Virus record (IMG/VR): IMGVR_UViG_3300032018_000004
Location: 1-64,000 of that record
DNA from: a virus
Reading direction: 5' to 3' (one strand)
Length of the DNA: 64,000 nucleotides
This document shows positions 27,083 to 35,245 of this stretch, one piece after another (position 1 is the stretch's first letter; the number at the start of each line of letters is the position of its first letter). A program made the translations under genes and the position numbers. The notes below the pieces were generated by a model. That model was given only the letters and a program-made list of their open reading frames with translations, made no database searches and was not told the origin of the DNA.

Positions 27083-27859
27083 TCAGTTCTCCCTCACCAT
27101 TCTCATTTTCTCCAAAGTGGTTGTTTCCATGTCGAATCTTCCTGGCTTAAATGAATCAAGAAGCACTAACCCCTTCCAGTATTCAATTATCCGACCATGA
27201 ATATAATCCTCTTCATCCTCAAAGAAACAACCAACAACCAGCACCTGTTGAAGATCATCCTGACCGTGACGCTTAAAATTTTCTTCTGCTTTACAATGCG
27301 TATGCGCGAATACAACACTACCAAACATTACTTGACTAACTTTCTTTGTTATATTAACACCAGAGATTTCTTTTGCCTTATTGAAAGGAATGTGGGTGAA
27401 GGCAATATCATTTATGTAGTAGTATTCACGATATGGAATAAATTTAATTCCACGCTCTCTCAATTTTAAGTCCTGATCTACGCTAACCAAACCCTCAAAT
27501 GTTGGATCGCTCTCAAGGTATCTGTCGAGGCGATTCTCGTGATTTCCATTCAAATAAATAATTTCTGGCCGATAAATTTTTTCTTTATTTTTCCTTTGTC
27601 TATCTTGCAACTCATTCAATGGGTAAAAAATAATATCAAGTGCTTTATTTCCAGTATCGATTTCTTTCTTGTACCTTTTCCCTTCCATTTTCATACGCTT
27701 ATCTCTATCCCAACCAGACAAGCACTGAAAAGTTAAAAAATCCCCCATAAAAACAATATAATCCGGCTTTTTTTCGATGATATATTGACCTAGATATAAA
27801 AACCTATCCAAATCATCATCCGCTGAAACGTGACAGTCGCCTATCGGCAAAATTAACAA
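27083..27859 (-). CDS. Calcineurin-like metallophosphoesterase
   Basis: 258 residues, TTG start at 27859 behind GGGAGAG. All blocks of the family are present: PIGDCHVS (D-x-H), FMGDFL, LNGNHENR (GNHE) and VFAHTHC (H-x-H type). These enzymes use two metals to cut phosphodiesters or phosphomonoesters. The large family also covers nucleases and cyclic-nucleotide hydrolases. Position between portal and protease is unusual; it could act on host signals or on DNA. Substrate unknown. Confidence 0.88.
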   Translation of the reverse strand: MLILPIGDCHVSADDDLDRFLYLGQYIIEKKPDYIVFMGDFLTFQCLSGWDRDKRMKMEGKRYKKEIDTGNKALDIIFYPLNELQDRQRKNKEKIYRPEIIYLNGNHENRLDRYLESDPTFEGLVSVDQDLKLRERGIKFIPYREYYYINDIAFTHIPFNKAKEISGVNITKKVSQVMFGSVVFAHTHCKAEENFKRHGQDDLQQVLVVGCFFEDEEDYIHGRIIEYWKGLVLLDSFKPGRFDMETTTLEKMRMVREN

Positions 27860-28311
27860 GTCTTTCTCTCCCTATTAAGATTTAAATTGCTGAATCCAAC
27901 CAATTGCTCTCTTGCAATTCTACTCGCATCATTCTTCCTGTAATTATTCCAAGCAACCCACCCTCCAATTCTTAAAGCCCTATAAATTACAGCTCTCTGC
28001 CATTTAGATACACCAAGGACATCCATTGCTTCTAACAGTAATTGGTCACTTGCTTTCTGCGACCCCAAAAGATTCGTTTTATAGAGATGATCATGTAGTA
28101 CAGCGGCCTTGCCATATTGCCCCCAAGGAGAGAGGATGTTTTGGACTATTCCTGGTATGCTTGCGCCATCAGTGATGAACCCAATCGGCACCTCTATAAT
28201 CTGTTTAGAGAGCATTCCCCCGACACGGTAGCGGAAATGCTCTCTAAGATAGAAGGTTTCAGATTCTCCGTCAACTGGGGTGAGGAGGAGTTGGGTTGTA
28301 AAACTAGACAT
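27853..28311 (-). CDS. DUF1353-family phage protein
   Basis: 152 residues. The family core is plain: GFITDGASIP, then AAVLHDHLY and VIYRALRIGGWVAWN. The conserved His/Asp residues suggest a metal-dependent hydrolase, possibly acting on peptidoglycan, but the activity of DUF1353 is not settled. Overlaps the phosphoesterase gene by seven bases. Confidence 0.88.
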   Translation of the reverse strand: MSSFTTQLLLTPVDGESETFYLREHFRYRVGGMLSKQIIEVPIGFITDGASIPGIVQNILSPWGQYGKAAVLHDHLYKTNLLGSQKASDQLLLEAMDVLGVSKWQRAVIYRALRIGGWVAWNNYRKNDASRIAREQLVGFSNLNLNRERKTC

Positions 28312-28314
28312 TAA

Positions 28315-29307
28315 TTAACATCCTTTATGATCATGGCAGTCTTCGCATGTTATCAGTTGATGTGACATGTTATCTGCCTCGCTTATGTATTTAGATACCA
28401 TCATATTGTGATGGATAATTAATTCAGATTGCTGTTTCTCTTTTCCGCATTTATCGCAGAAATTATACCCGAATTCGTCTGTCTGCAATTCAAGCAGTGC
28501 CTGACGATTTACGGGTTGGTTGCAACGAGCTTGTTTTGCTACGTTCCTTAAAGATTTAGGGGTGTTCACTGTTCCAAATATATCGCACTCCTGCTTGCAC
28601 TTTTCAGAACAATAGAGTCTATTTTCTCCTCTTAAAACACCACTTAATGCACCTATTCTCCATCTAATTTCCGCATTCGTTACGGGAAAATATTCCTTAC
28701 AATGAGTGCACCTACACCATAATTCGTTATCCCCTACTAATATTGGCTCTTCTTCAATGGTTAATCTTACTGCATATGTAGAATAATTTGCAATTTTATT
28801 TCTATGGTTTCTGTCTCTTTCTATTATAATTTCCCTATTCTTCTTCCGGTATTCCTTGGTCTTTACTTCTATTATTTTTTTATTGTTATTATAATATTTG
28901 TTTGATTTATCTATAATTGCTTCAGAATTTCTTTGATAATACTCTTTTCTCCGCGCTACAAATTCTTTATCGTGTTTATTAATTAAATATTTTTTATTTA
29001 GTTTCTTTTTTATTATTTCCCTATTTTTAACCCGATATTTATTAAAACATTCTTTGCAAATATAGCAAAGCCCATCTTTACTTCTATTGTCTTTATAAAA
29101 TCTATTTATATTTTCAACTACATTGCAGCGACTGCATCTCTTCAATCCATCTGGTAAAATTTCTTTTGGTGGATGCTTTCTTATTCTGGCATTACGGCAC
29201 TGTTTACATTCATTTCTCCTTCCATCTTTTGAATCTTTCCTTTTATAAAATTCATTTAACCATTTTTCAATTTTACACTTTCTACAAACTTTTACTTTCG
29301 TTTTCAT
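28315..29307 (-). CDS. HNH endonuclease with tandem zinc fingers
   Basis: 330 residues. Two N-terminal four-cysteine units (CRKCKIEKWLNEFY...ECKQC and CSRCNVVENINRFY...CKEC), a long Lys/Tyr-rich helical linker, a third unit (CRCTHCKEYFPV ... YCSEKC), and a C-terminal HNH-type site (ELIIHHNMMVSKY...LITCEDCHDHK). It is a free-standing homing-type nuclease inserted between the DUF1353 gene and the portal, directly behind RNA motif copy B. Confidence 0.87.
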   Translation of the reverse strand: MKTKVKVCRKCKIEKWLNEFYKRKDSKDGRRNECKQCRNARIRKHPPKEILPDGLKRCSRCNVVENINRFYKDNRSKDGLCYICKECFNKYRVKNREIIKKKLNKKYLINKHDKEFVARRKEYYQRNSEAIIDKSNKYYNNNKKIIEVKTKEYRKKNREIIIERDRNHRNKIANYSTYAVRLTIEEEPILVGDNELWCRCTHCKEYFPVTNAEIRWRIGALSGVLRGENRLYCSEKCKQECDIFGTVNTPKSLRNVAKQARCNQPVNRQALLELQTDEFGYNFCDKCGKEKQQSELIIHHNMMVSKYISEADNMSHQLITCEDCHDHKGC

Positions 29308-29343
29308 TATATACCTCTGTAGTATATTCTGATTAATTAAATG

Positions 29344-29390
29344 GTGGAAATTGGTTCAGAATACCAACTTGTCGGACGCCTCCTATCCAC
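29344..29390 (-). ncRNA. Three-way-junction RNA motif, copy B (after portal)
   Basis: Minus strand: P1 GTGG/CCAC, AUA, P2 GGA/TCC closed by GGCG, GAC, P3 AAGTTGGT/ACCAATTT. It begins 21 nt after the portal stop codon and precedes an HNH gene by 36 nt. Same layout as copies A and C. Confidence 0.76.
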
Positions 29391-29411
29391 GCATTGCTCT
29401 AATTATAATCA

Positions 29412-30800
29412 TTATTTGTATTTTGTCAATAATTCCTTCATTTTTTCTGGGGAATGAATATTATTACCGCCAATTGAGCCTTTAGTCACCCTGCTTAAAA
29501 TTTCATCAATTACCGTTGTATTCAACTGGAGTAGAGGTTCATCAAAACGAGAATCAAACGGAATTTTCCCATCTTCTTTTCTAATTTCATTTATAGTTTC
29601 AAGACCATTTTGAACATATTTTACTTGTTTATTTAATTTAAACTCATCATCTTCTGGAACGCAATTATCAAACTTTACGAACAGGCGATCAGAGTACCTT
29701 GGAATTAATTTTTCATTCAACTTCTCTTGAAATCGTTGGAGCCTTGGCTGAATTGTAGAACTCAAGTAGAGCCAAGTAGCTCCTTGAAGGTTAGCTCTAT
29801 TGCTATCTTTTGAGTACATAGACAAACTTATTCCATAACTATTCAAAATTTGCTCTTTTACGAACTCTCTTCCTCCAAGGTGGGCCATTTCCTTTGGGGA
29901 CACAGACAAAGCCTTATATTTAAGTCCATGATCAAGCAACGGCTGTTTCCCGGCGTTTCTTGGTCCACTAAAAGCCTGTTGTATCTCGGTTTTCAACCGC
30001 TCGAACTCATGATCCCCAAGCTCTTGGTCTGTTTCAAATAACCCAGAGAGACTATTCCCGCCATTTCTAAACATTGCTTCTTCATATTCATTAATTGACC
30101 TATCAAGTCCATATATATCAGACACAGAAGAAAATGGAGAATATCCATAATATTGACTTTTGGGATTCGCCATTTTAAAATGAATAACTTCTGATTCTTC
30201 TAATAAGACTTCATTTTGGCCTTTAATATATTTATAGCCAGAAATAAATTTTTGAGCATCAGGAATAATTTTGCAAAATTGAGGGGGGATTGTCCAAATT
30301 TCTTTAGGTGTCCCAAATTTATCTGAAAGAATATTCCAGTAGCAATTGCCTGTAAGTTCCTGCCAAAGTTGAGTCATTTCAAATAAATCGAATGTGTTCA
30401 TGAACGGATTCACATTACGCATTAAAGTATGGTAAGGATGTTCTAGCACCTCTTCAAATTCTACTGCCTTCCTCACAGCAGGAATATTGGACAAGAAGGC
30501 ATTTTCCCTTATCCCAATCTCCTGAGCCTTACTTACTGCTCTAGTAGGATAACCTTTTAAACTTCCTTTATTGTTCTTTGCAACGTAGAGACGCAGGGGA
30601 ACATTAGCCACCGTAGTCGCATTTTTTGAACTCGCTACATACACCCAACTTCTATAAGCATTTATCATGCTATAGAAGTCATCATCGCTATACAACCCCC
30701 TGCCGTATTGCCAACTATTCAATTGCGGCAATGGTGATTTTCTGACAGGATAGTTTCCCGCCTTCCTCGCCTTTATCTCAAAATCAAACGGTGATCCCAT
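29412..30800 (-). CDS. Portal protein, HK97 type
   Basis: 462 residues. The family features WQELTGNCYWNIL, PQFCKIIPD, VIHFKMANPKSQYYGYSP and ILNSYGISLSMYS correspond to the HK97/SPP1 portal wing and stem. The protein forms the dodecameric ring through which DNA enters the head. Start ATG 30800 follows GAGG. Confidence 0.93.
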   Translation of the reverse strand: MGSPFDFEIKARKAGNYPVRKSPLPQLNSWQYGRGLYSDDDFYSMINAYRSWVYVASSKNATTVANVPLRLYVAKNNKGSLKGYPTRAVSKAQEIGIRENAFLSNIPAVRKAVEFEEVLEHPYHTLMRNVNPFMNTFDLFEMTQLWQELTGNCYWNILSDKFGTPKEIWTIPPQFCKIIPDAQKFISGYKYIKGQNEVLLEESEVIHFKMANPKSQYYGYSPFSSVSDIYGLDRSINEYEEAMFRNGGNSLSGLFETDQELGDHEFERLKTEIQQAFSGPRNAGKQPLLDHGLKYKALSVSPKEMAHLGGREFVKEQILNSYGISLSMYSKDSNRANLQGATWLYLSSTIQPRLQRFQEKLNEKLIPRYSDRLFVKFDNCVPEDDEFKLNKQVKYVQNGLETINEIRKEDGKIPFDSRFDEPLLQLNTTVIDEILSRVTKGSIGGNNIHSPEKMKELLTKYK

Positions 30801-30805
30801 ATATT

Positions 30806-31138
30806 TTAAACCTCAAGAGCTTGATTTACTTTTACACGATTTCTCAAAAAATCTTCGTGAAATGATTTGTTCAAAAATTCTTTCTTTTCAATATCAAAAT
30901 ATTCGCAATGAATATAGAGTTTGCATTCGTTGAGTGTTGCTACTTTATTTATAAAATTTTCACTTGAAGAGTAGTCAAGGACATAAAATTCAATCCCATT
31001 ATATTCAACCATCATCCCTCTTGGAAATGAGTATTGCAATGTCTCTTCATAGAATTTGAATTCCACTTTTCTTTCTTGAATTGGAAATAGGAGTGATCTT
31101 AAAATAAAGAAGATGTGTTTTAGAGATTGGAGATTCAT
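30806..31138 (-). CDS. Unknown protein between terL and portal
   Basis: 110 residues (MNLQSLKHIFFILRSLLF). An N-terminal hydrophobic/basic helix is followed by an acidic alpha-beta part. ATG has AAAGGAC upstream. It lies five bases before the portal gene. No family recognised. Confidence 0.6.
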   Translation of the reverse strand: MNLQSLKHIFFILRSLLFPIQERKVEFKFYEETLQYSFPRGMMVEYNGIEFYVLDYSSSENFINKVATLNECKLYIHCEYFDIEKKEFLNKSFHEDFLRNRVKVNQALEV

Positions 31139-31155
31139 TTTGTCCTTTAAAAAGT

Positions 31156-31231
31156 TGGAGCTGGCAGCAGGAATCGAACCCGCGACAATCTACTTACAAG
31201 GCAGAGGCTCTACCGACTGAGCTATACCAGC
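31156..31231 (-). tRNA. tRNA-Thr (anticodon UGU)
   Basis: Complete cloverleaf on the minus strand: acceptor GCTGGTA/TGCCAGC, D arm with AGCTCAGTCGGTAGAGC, anticodon stem TCTGC/GTAGA with loop CTTGTAA, T arm GCGGG/CCTGC with TTCGATT, and an encoded CCA end. The anticodon TGT reads ACA threonine codons. The gene starts four bases after the terL stop, so tRNA processing would cut the late mRNA here. Confidence 0.95.
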
Positions 31232-31234
31232 CAT

Positions 31235-32971
31235 TTATATTAGCCTTACCCTTGGTGTCGCTTGCTCATAGAAACACATTCTTAAAGCAGCAAATTTATC
31301 GTCACTATTCCCATTTATTTTCTTCTTTACTGTCTTTTTATCGCTTACTTTAATTTTTCCAGAATTTTGATCTTCTCCATAGTCATATGCCATCATCTGC
31401 TCTTTCAATTCTGGATCATCTGGAATCATTGCGGAAGGCTCTTTCTTTAACCATTCGGCAACTTTCCACGCAAGCTCGTCGCGAATCAGACCAAATCTGC
31501 CTATATCACACTTCTTATCGCTTGGAGCAGAAACATAAATCTTTTTTACATTAAAGTGTTGACGAATCATTTCTTTATGACAAATTGGGCATTTAAAGAA
31601 ATCTTCGTCTGTATATGTTTTATCAACACCTTCGCATTCAGAGTTACAGCATTTCCAGTAAAACATTCTGGAAATTTTTGGAGGGATAGCAGCGCCAATT
31701 CCGTCGCTTTCTACATTGATCTGTTGACCGTCTAATTCAGCAGATATCTTTGCTATTTTGTCGGCAGATAAATCAACATCAATCCCACGCCACATGTCGA
31801 AGCCAGCGACATAGTTGCCATACTTCTTAGCTACACAACTATTGTCAGTTCCTTCATCTGCTATATCACAACCAAGAATTGGCTTGATTCCCTTAATTGC
31901 ATCTTTCCCGTATTGAGCGGTATATAATTTCCATCTTGTTACCGCATTATCAATATCGGTTTCGGAGAATAGAGAATTTGCAGTGCTGGTGGGATACAGG
32001 CCCAACACTTTATACGAAAATGCAGAATTAATTATCCTGCGCCATCCACCTTCAAGCGGTGGATACTCTTTGCCAGATGGAGATATGGCAATACAACCAA
32101 CTAAAAATTCCGGTACTTCAAAACAAGATGAATCTGGCTCTTCATCTTCCTTTAGAGGAATTGTCCAATCGTAAATACGCTCTACTGTTTTATCTCTCGA
32201 AACAGCCCCAGGAATTACATTTTCTCCGGTCATGACATTCGGATGAGCGAACGCGCTCAGGATTATTACATTTGCCCTTTGGTTCTTTACTTGATCATAT
32301 ATCCATCCAGAGCGTCTTTTAGGGTTATAAAGATTTAACTGCCTACTCCCATCACCTGATAAACAACCATCTTCCCCTCTAAATACCTCATTCGGGATGG
32401 CATCGCATTCATCATTCACAAAAAGTAAAAATGGGGCGTGAGAACCTGAGAATTTAGACTCTCTCTCCTCTTCGCTGCCGGAAGTAGGAACAGTCTTACC
32501 AAGAATAAAATGTTTGTTACTTCCTTCTGATTCTTCACCTTCTTTGTAACTTACATCATCTGTTATTTTAAGAGTGAGAATTTTATCTGTCTTGAAAAGT
32601 TTTCTGTTGGCAAGAACCATATCATTGATTTCGCTAAACAGTTTGCTTTTCAAATTCTCCTCTGGTGGTGCAGCAGTAGCAATTACCTGTGACTGTGGGA
32701 AGCACTTGTACCACCATGCAGAAACAGCGGCAGCGATGTACGTCTTCCCAACTCCCGTGGCTGATTGGCAAACAGTTACTTTGTTGTCCCTGACCGACTC
32801 TGCAATGATGACAAGATCAGGAGGGATATTTGCAATCCCTAATTCCTCTCTAAAGAATCCAACGGGATCGCTCTGGTATTGTGTTAGATCATTTCCAAGA
32901 GAGTTTTTAATCTCATCTTCGCCAAATGCCTTAATCAAGCTATCTAAGGCGGCATCGTCAAATTCAGTCAT
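31235..32971 (-). CDS. terL: Terminase large subunit with zinc-knuckle insertion
   Basis: 578 residues. ATPase: Walker A SATGVGKT (70-77) and Walker B FLLFVNDECD (181-190). The nuclease part shows GCDIADEGTD with the first acidic residue D369 and a following VESDGIG (420-426). Between nuclease strands is an extra four-cysteine element (CCNSEC at 441-446, CPIC at 461-464), probably binding zinc. The enzyme translocates and cuts DNA into the portal. Gene order terS-terL-portal is standard. Confidence 0.92.
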   Translation of the reverse strand: MTEFDDAALDSLIKAFGEDEIKNSLGNDLTQYQSDPVGFFREELGIANIPPDLVIIAESVRDNKVTVCQSATGVGKTYIAAAVSAWWYKCFPQSQVIATAAPPEENLKSKLFSEINDMVLANRKLFKTDKILTLKITDDVSYKEGEESEGSNKHFILGKTVPTSGSEEERESKFSGSHAPFLLFVNDECDAIPNEVFRGEDGCLSGDGSRQLNLYNPKRRSGWIYDQVKNQRANVIILSAFAHPNVMTGENVIPGAVSRDKTVERIYDWTIPLKEDEEPDSSCFEVPEFLVGCIAISPSGKEYPPLEGGWRRIINSAFSYKVLGLYPTSTANSLFSETDIDNAVTRWKLYTAQYGKDAIKGIKPILGCDIADEGTDNSCVAKKYGNYVAGFDMWRGIDVDLSADKIAKISAELDGQQINVESDGIGAAIPPKISRMFYWKCCNSECEGVDKTYTDEDFFKCPICHKEMIRQHFNVKKIYVSAPSDKKCDIGRFGLIRDELAWKVAEWLKKEPSAMIPDDPELKEQMMAYDYGEDQNSGKIKVSDKKTVKKKINGNSDDKFAALRMCFYEQATPRVRLI

Positions 32972-32977
32972 AAAATC

Positions 32978-33187
32978 CTATAGTCTGTTCGCAACTAAAT
33001 ATGCGCCGCGCTTAATTACCTTAACACAATCACTGGCTTTCTGAATTGTTCTATGACCACCAACACAATCGCACAATGGGATAACATCTTCCTCTGTTAC
33101 AAAGAAAGCCCTAAAATAATTCATCGAGAAATTATCACCGAAATGAAAACATCGGATTAGAAAATCTATCCCAAGATCAGAGTACAT
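32978..33187 (-). CDS. Small protein between terS and terL, unknown
   Basis: 69 residues (MYSDLGIDFLIRCFHFGDNF) with three further cysteine/histidine positions (PLCDCVGGHR). It shares a single base with the upstream gene. Function not recognised. Confidence 0.55.
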   Translation of the reverse strand: MYSDLGIDFLIRCFHFGDNFSMNYFRAFFVTEEDVIPLCDCVGGHRTIQKASDCVKVIKRGAYLVANRL

Positions 33188-33375
33188 TATTTATTCTCTT
33201 TAATTTCTGAAGAATCATCACGAAGAAAAGTAGGAATTACATTCTCCATCTTAGCAAAATGCAAGAAATTATTATCCGTGGTATGAAATGTCATTATTCC
33301 CTTTTTCCACATCTCCCAATCTTGTTCAACTTCAAGATATAGAATCCTATCAGTTCCTTTTTCAAAAAATCTCAT
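33187..33375 (-). CDS. Small protein, unknown
   Basis: 62 residues, starting MRFFEKGTDRILYLEVEQDW. It overlaps the end of terS by four bases and the next gene by one, so it is translated with them. No function is recognised. Confidence 0.55.
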   Translation of the reverse strand: MRFFEKGTDRILYLEVEQDWEMWKKGIMTFHTTDNNFLHFAKMENVIPTFLRDDSSEIKENK

Positions 33376-34058
33376 TTATTTCCACCTATGCGCCTAGCTA
33401 ACGAGACCCGAATGTTGTCTTGTGTTTCTTGGGGGAGCATTGCAAGAAACTGCTTAAAATCGACTGGCAATGTTCTCTCTGCATCTTTATCAAATAACCC
33501 TAAATTCTTGGAAAGAGCATCAAGGCCATAATTCTTCTGGAGCAATCGATAACTTTTTGGATTCCCCTTTCGGTCATATACAATATCTTGGATTGCTGCT
33601 GCTTGTTCGCGTGTCAATTTCTGTATTGGCTTTAGAACACCTTCTTCATCATAATAATCTTGGAGATTGCTATAGGCAACCGAAGCATATTCAGTTAAGA
33701 CACGCTCTTGAGTGATTTGAAGCTTCTTGGTGATCTTCTTCTGCCTATTCTCAATTTCCCGTTTCACACGCGGGATTGTGAGAAGCCTTCGTCCAAACAC
33801 AGCGGCGTTCCAAATAGGCCATCCAGCCTCTTGCGCTGCCTTTTCCTCGTTGTAGTGAATCACATATTCATTACAGAATCGCTCAACCTTGAAGGGGAGT
33901 TCATCCTTGTCTGTGATGCCATCTAATTCTTTGACTGCTGCAATATATTCTTCAGGTTCGTATGGTTGAGTTTGAATTATCTCTAATTCAGTGTCAATAT
34001 ATTCTTGTTTTACAGCAGTTTTTTCTTTTTTAGAGACTCTTTTTGGTTTTTCAATCAT
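33372..34058 (-). CDS. terS: Terminase small subunit (Terminase_2-like)
   Basis: 228 residues from ATG 34058, chosen over an upstream TTG because the ATG lies just before the stop of the preceding gene. The DNA-binding part is VERFCNEYVIHYNEEKAAQEAGWP with the following helix AAVFGRRLLTIPRVKREIE. The oligomerisation part and a C-terminal region contacting the large subunit follow. It recognises packaging sites and regulates TerL. Confidence 0.87.
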   Translation of the reverse strand: MIEKPKRVSKKEKTAVKQEYIDTELEIIQTQPYEPEEYIAAVKELDGITDKDELPFKVERFCNEYVIHYNEEKAAQEAGWPIWNAAVFGRRLLTIPRVKREIENRQKKITKKLQITQERVLTEYASVAYSNLQDYYDEEGVLKPIQKLTREQAAAIQDIVYDRKGNPKSYRLLQKNYGLDALSKNLGLFDKDAERTLPVDFKQFLAMLPQETQDNIRVSLARRIGGNK

Positions 34059-34230
34059 TAAATTCTTCAATTATCTCTTTTAAAACGTCGATAAATCCCT
34101 CAAATTCTTCCTTTCTAATCATAGCAATCGCTTCTGATTCAGGAAAAAACTCAATAAATTCTTCCATTTTTACGATTTCTTCTTCGTAATTTTCGATTGT
34201 TTCTTCTATTTTTTCTAAAATTTCGTTCAT
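34051..34230 (-). CDS. Small acidic coiled-coil protein
   Basis: 59 residues, MNEILEKIEETIENYEEE at the head; nearly all helix with heptad-like Ile/Glu spacing. It overlaps the terS start by eight bases and is the first gene behind a sigma-28-like promoter. A GGAGGAAG stretch lies about 20 bases before the ATG, farther than usual. Function unknown. Confidence 0.55.
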   Translation of the reverse strand: MNEILEKIEETIENYEEEIVKMEEFIEFFPESEAIAMIRKEEFEGFIDVLKEIIEEFND

Positions 34231-34273
34231 CTTATTTAAGTTTTCACACTTCCTCCGTTAAATTTATATATAT

Positions 34274-34302
34274 CTTATCGGCATTTTACTTAAAAAACTT
34301 TA
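34274..34302 (-). promoter_or_regulatory. Sigma-28-type promoter before the terminase genes
   Basis: Minus strand: TAAAGTTT (34302-34295), 12-base spacer, GCCGATAAG (34282-34274), in non-coding sequence. It stands about 45 bases upstream of the coiled-coil ORF that leads terS-terL-portal, the natural start of a late operon. Confidence 0.8.
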
Positions 34303-34334
34303 ATAATTTGTTGTATTTATGTTATATGAGCTTT

Positions 34335-34526
34335 TTACCAATGAATATGATCAAGACTTCCTTCATGGTAATCAGAGGTATAATCATATTCTACCATTTT
34401 TCTTCTATGACACTTAGGAATTCTTGAACCATTACTCGTTTTAGTTTTTCTGCACTGCTCGCAAATAAAAATATTCCCGATTAAATGAGCGTCTGAACCA
34501 TCGAACAATTGATCAAAACTTTTCAT
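34335..34526 (-). CDS. Small zinc-binding-like protein
   Basis: 63 residues with ICEQCRKTKTSNGSRIPKCH, a C..C...C.H pattern. GGAAG lies before the ATG, which overlaps the upstream stop (ATGA). Unknown role at the head of the late region. Confidence 0.6.
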   Translation of the reverse strand: MKSFDQLFDGSDAHLIGNIFICEQCRKTKTSNGSRIPKCHRRKMVEYDYTSDYHEGSLDHIHW

Positions 34527-34696
34527 ATCTCTTCCTTCCCTCGTTCAAAATCTTTTAAAATCCTAAGAGAATCTTCTTCCTCAAACCTACTCTTTCTCGA
34601 TTTTCCAAATCTGTCTCTAATTTTGATCTTTTTCTTTGATTTATTGCTATGATCTCTTTTCTCTCTTGCATCTTCCTCAAAATCTTCCTGAAACAT
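34523..34696 (-). CDS. Small highly charged protein
   Basis: 57 residues, MFQEDFEEDAREKRDHSNKS at the head, mixed Lys/Arg/Glu throughout. AGGAGATTAGG precedes the ATG. It is separated by one base from the upstream gene and overlaps the next by four. It may bind nucleic acid or protein; nothing specific is visible. Confidence 0.6.
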   Translation of the reverse strand: MFQEDFEEDAREKRDHSNKSKKKIKIRDRFGKSRKSRFEEEDSLRILKDFERGKEEI

Positions 34697-34697
34697 C

Positions 34698-35042
34698 CTA
34701 ATCTCCTGAAATATTATTCTCTTCTCCGATATTTACATTGCATTCCTTATTCCCATCCCAAATCATTGTCCCATATTCCCAATCACCTTGGTTTAGGTAG
34801 TGGCAAAATCCATTCTGCTCTTGAGGCTTCTTTAAGACTAAACTCCAGTACGGGCAATAGTGCGTTTCTTGGCTATACGATGAAACTGAGTGGGTGAAAT
34901 AGCATTTTGTCCCAAGTGGGATGTAGGTTGGGTTTGATTCGATAGAAGTTTTAATGTTTTTATCTCTTCCTGGGCATGTATTACAATCTGAGTGGTCATA
35001 GTATGGGTCATTTCTATTAAAGCATTGTCTTGTGCAGGACAT
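34698..35042 (-). CDS. Cysteine-rich protein, unknown
   Basis: 114 residues with about nine cysteines (CTRQC, DCNTCPG, THYCPYW, GFCHYL). It has GGAGG and is the first leftward gene behind two promoters, one sigma-70-like and one sigma-28-like. Metal binding is probable. Function unknown. Confidence 0.65.
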   Translation of the reverse strand: MSCTRQCFNRNDPYYDHSDCNTCPGRDKNIKTSIESNPTYIPLGTKCYFTHSVSSYSQETHYCPYWSLVLKKPQEQNGFCHYLNQGDWEYGTMIWDGNKECNVNIGEENNISGD

Positions 35043-35068
35043 TTAAATCCTCCAGTTCAATTTCACAT

Positions 35069-35097
35069 ACTATAATCACAATATATTCTTTTGTCAA
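35069..35097 (-). promoter_or_regulatory. Sigma-70-type promoter, leftward
   Basis: Minus strand: TTGACA (35097-35092), 17-base spacer, TATAGT (35074-35069). It would start transcription about 20 bases before the first leftward gene and complements the sigma-28-like site further upstream. Confidence 0.75.
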
Positions 35098-35131
35098 GTC
35101 GTTTAAATATCTTTTCTAGCCTATACAATCA

Positions 35132-35160
35132 CTTATCGGAATATTTCATTAAAAACTTTA
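35132..35160 (-). promoter_or_regulatory. Sigma-28-type promoter, leftward
   Basis: Minus strand: TAAAGTTT (35160-35153), 12-base spacer, TCCGATAAG (35140-35132). It is one half of a divergent pair with the rightward site at 35212-35239. Confidence 0.75.
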
Positions 35161-35211
35161 ATTTATTTTGTTTCTTTAGTTGACTTTTCTAGCCTAGTGA
35201 TTACTTTTCGT

Positions 35212-35239
35212 TTAAGTTTTCGGTAGAAATGCCGATAAG
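35212..35239 (+). promoter_or_regulatory. Sigma-28-type promoter, rightward
   Basis: Plus strand: TTAAGTTT (35212-35219; one change from the common -35), 11-base spacer, GCCGATAAG (35231-35239). Transcription would begin near 35246 and cover the structured region before the first HNH gene. Confidence 0.65.
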
Positions 35240-35245
35240 GTGTAG

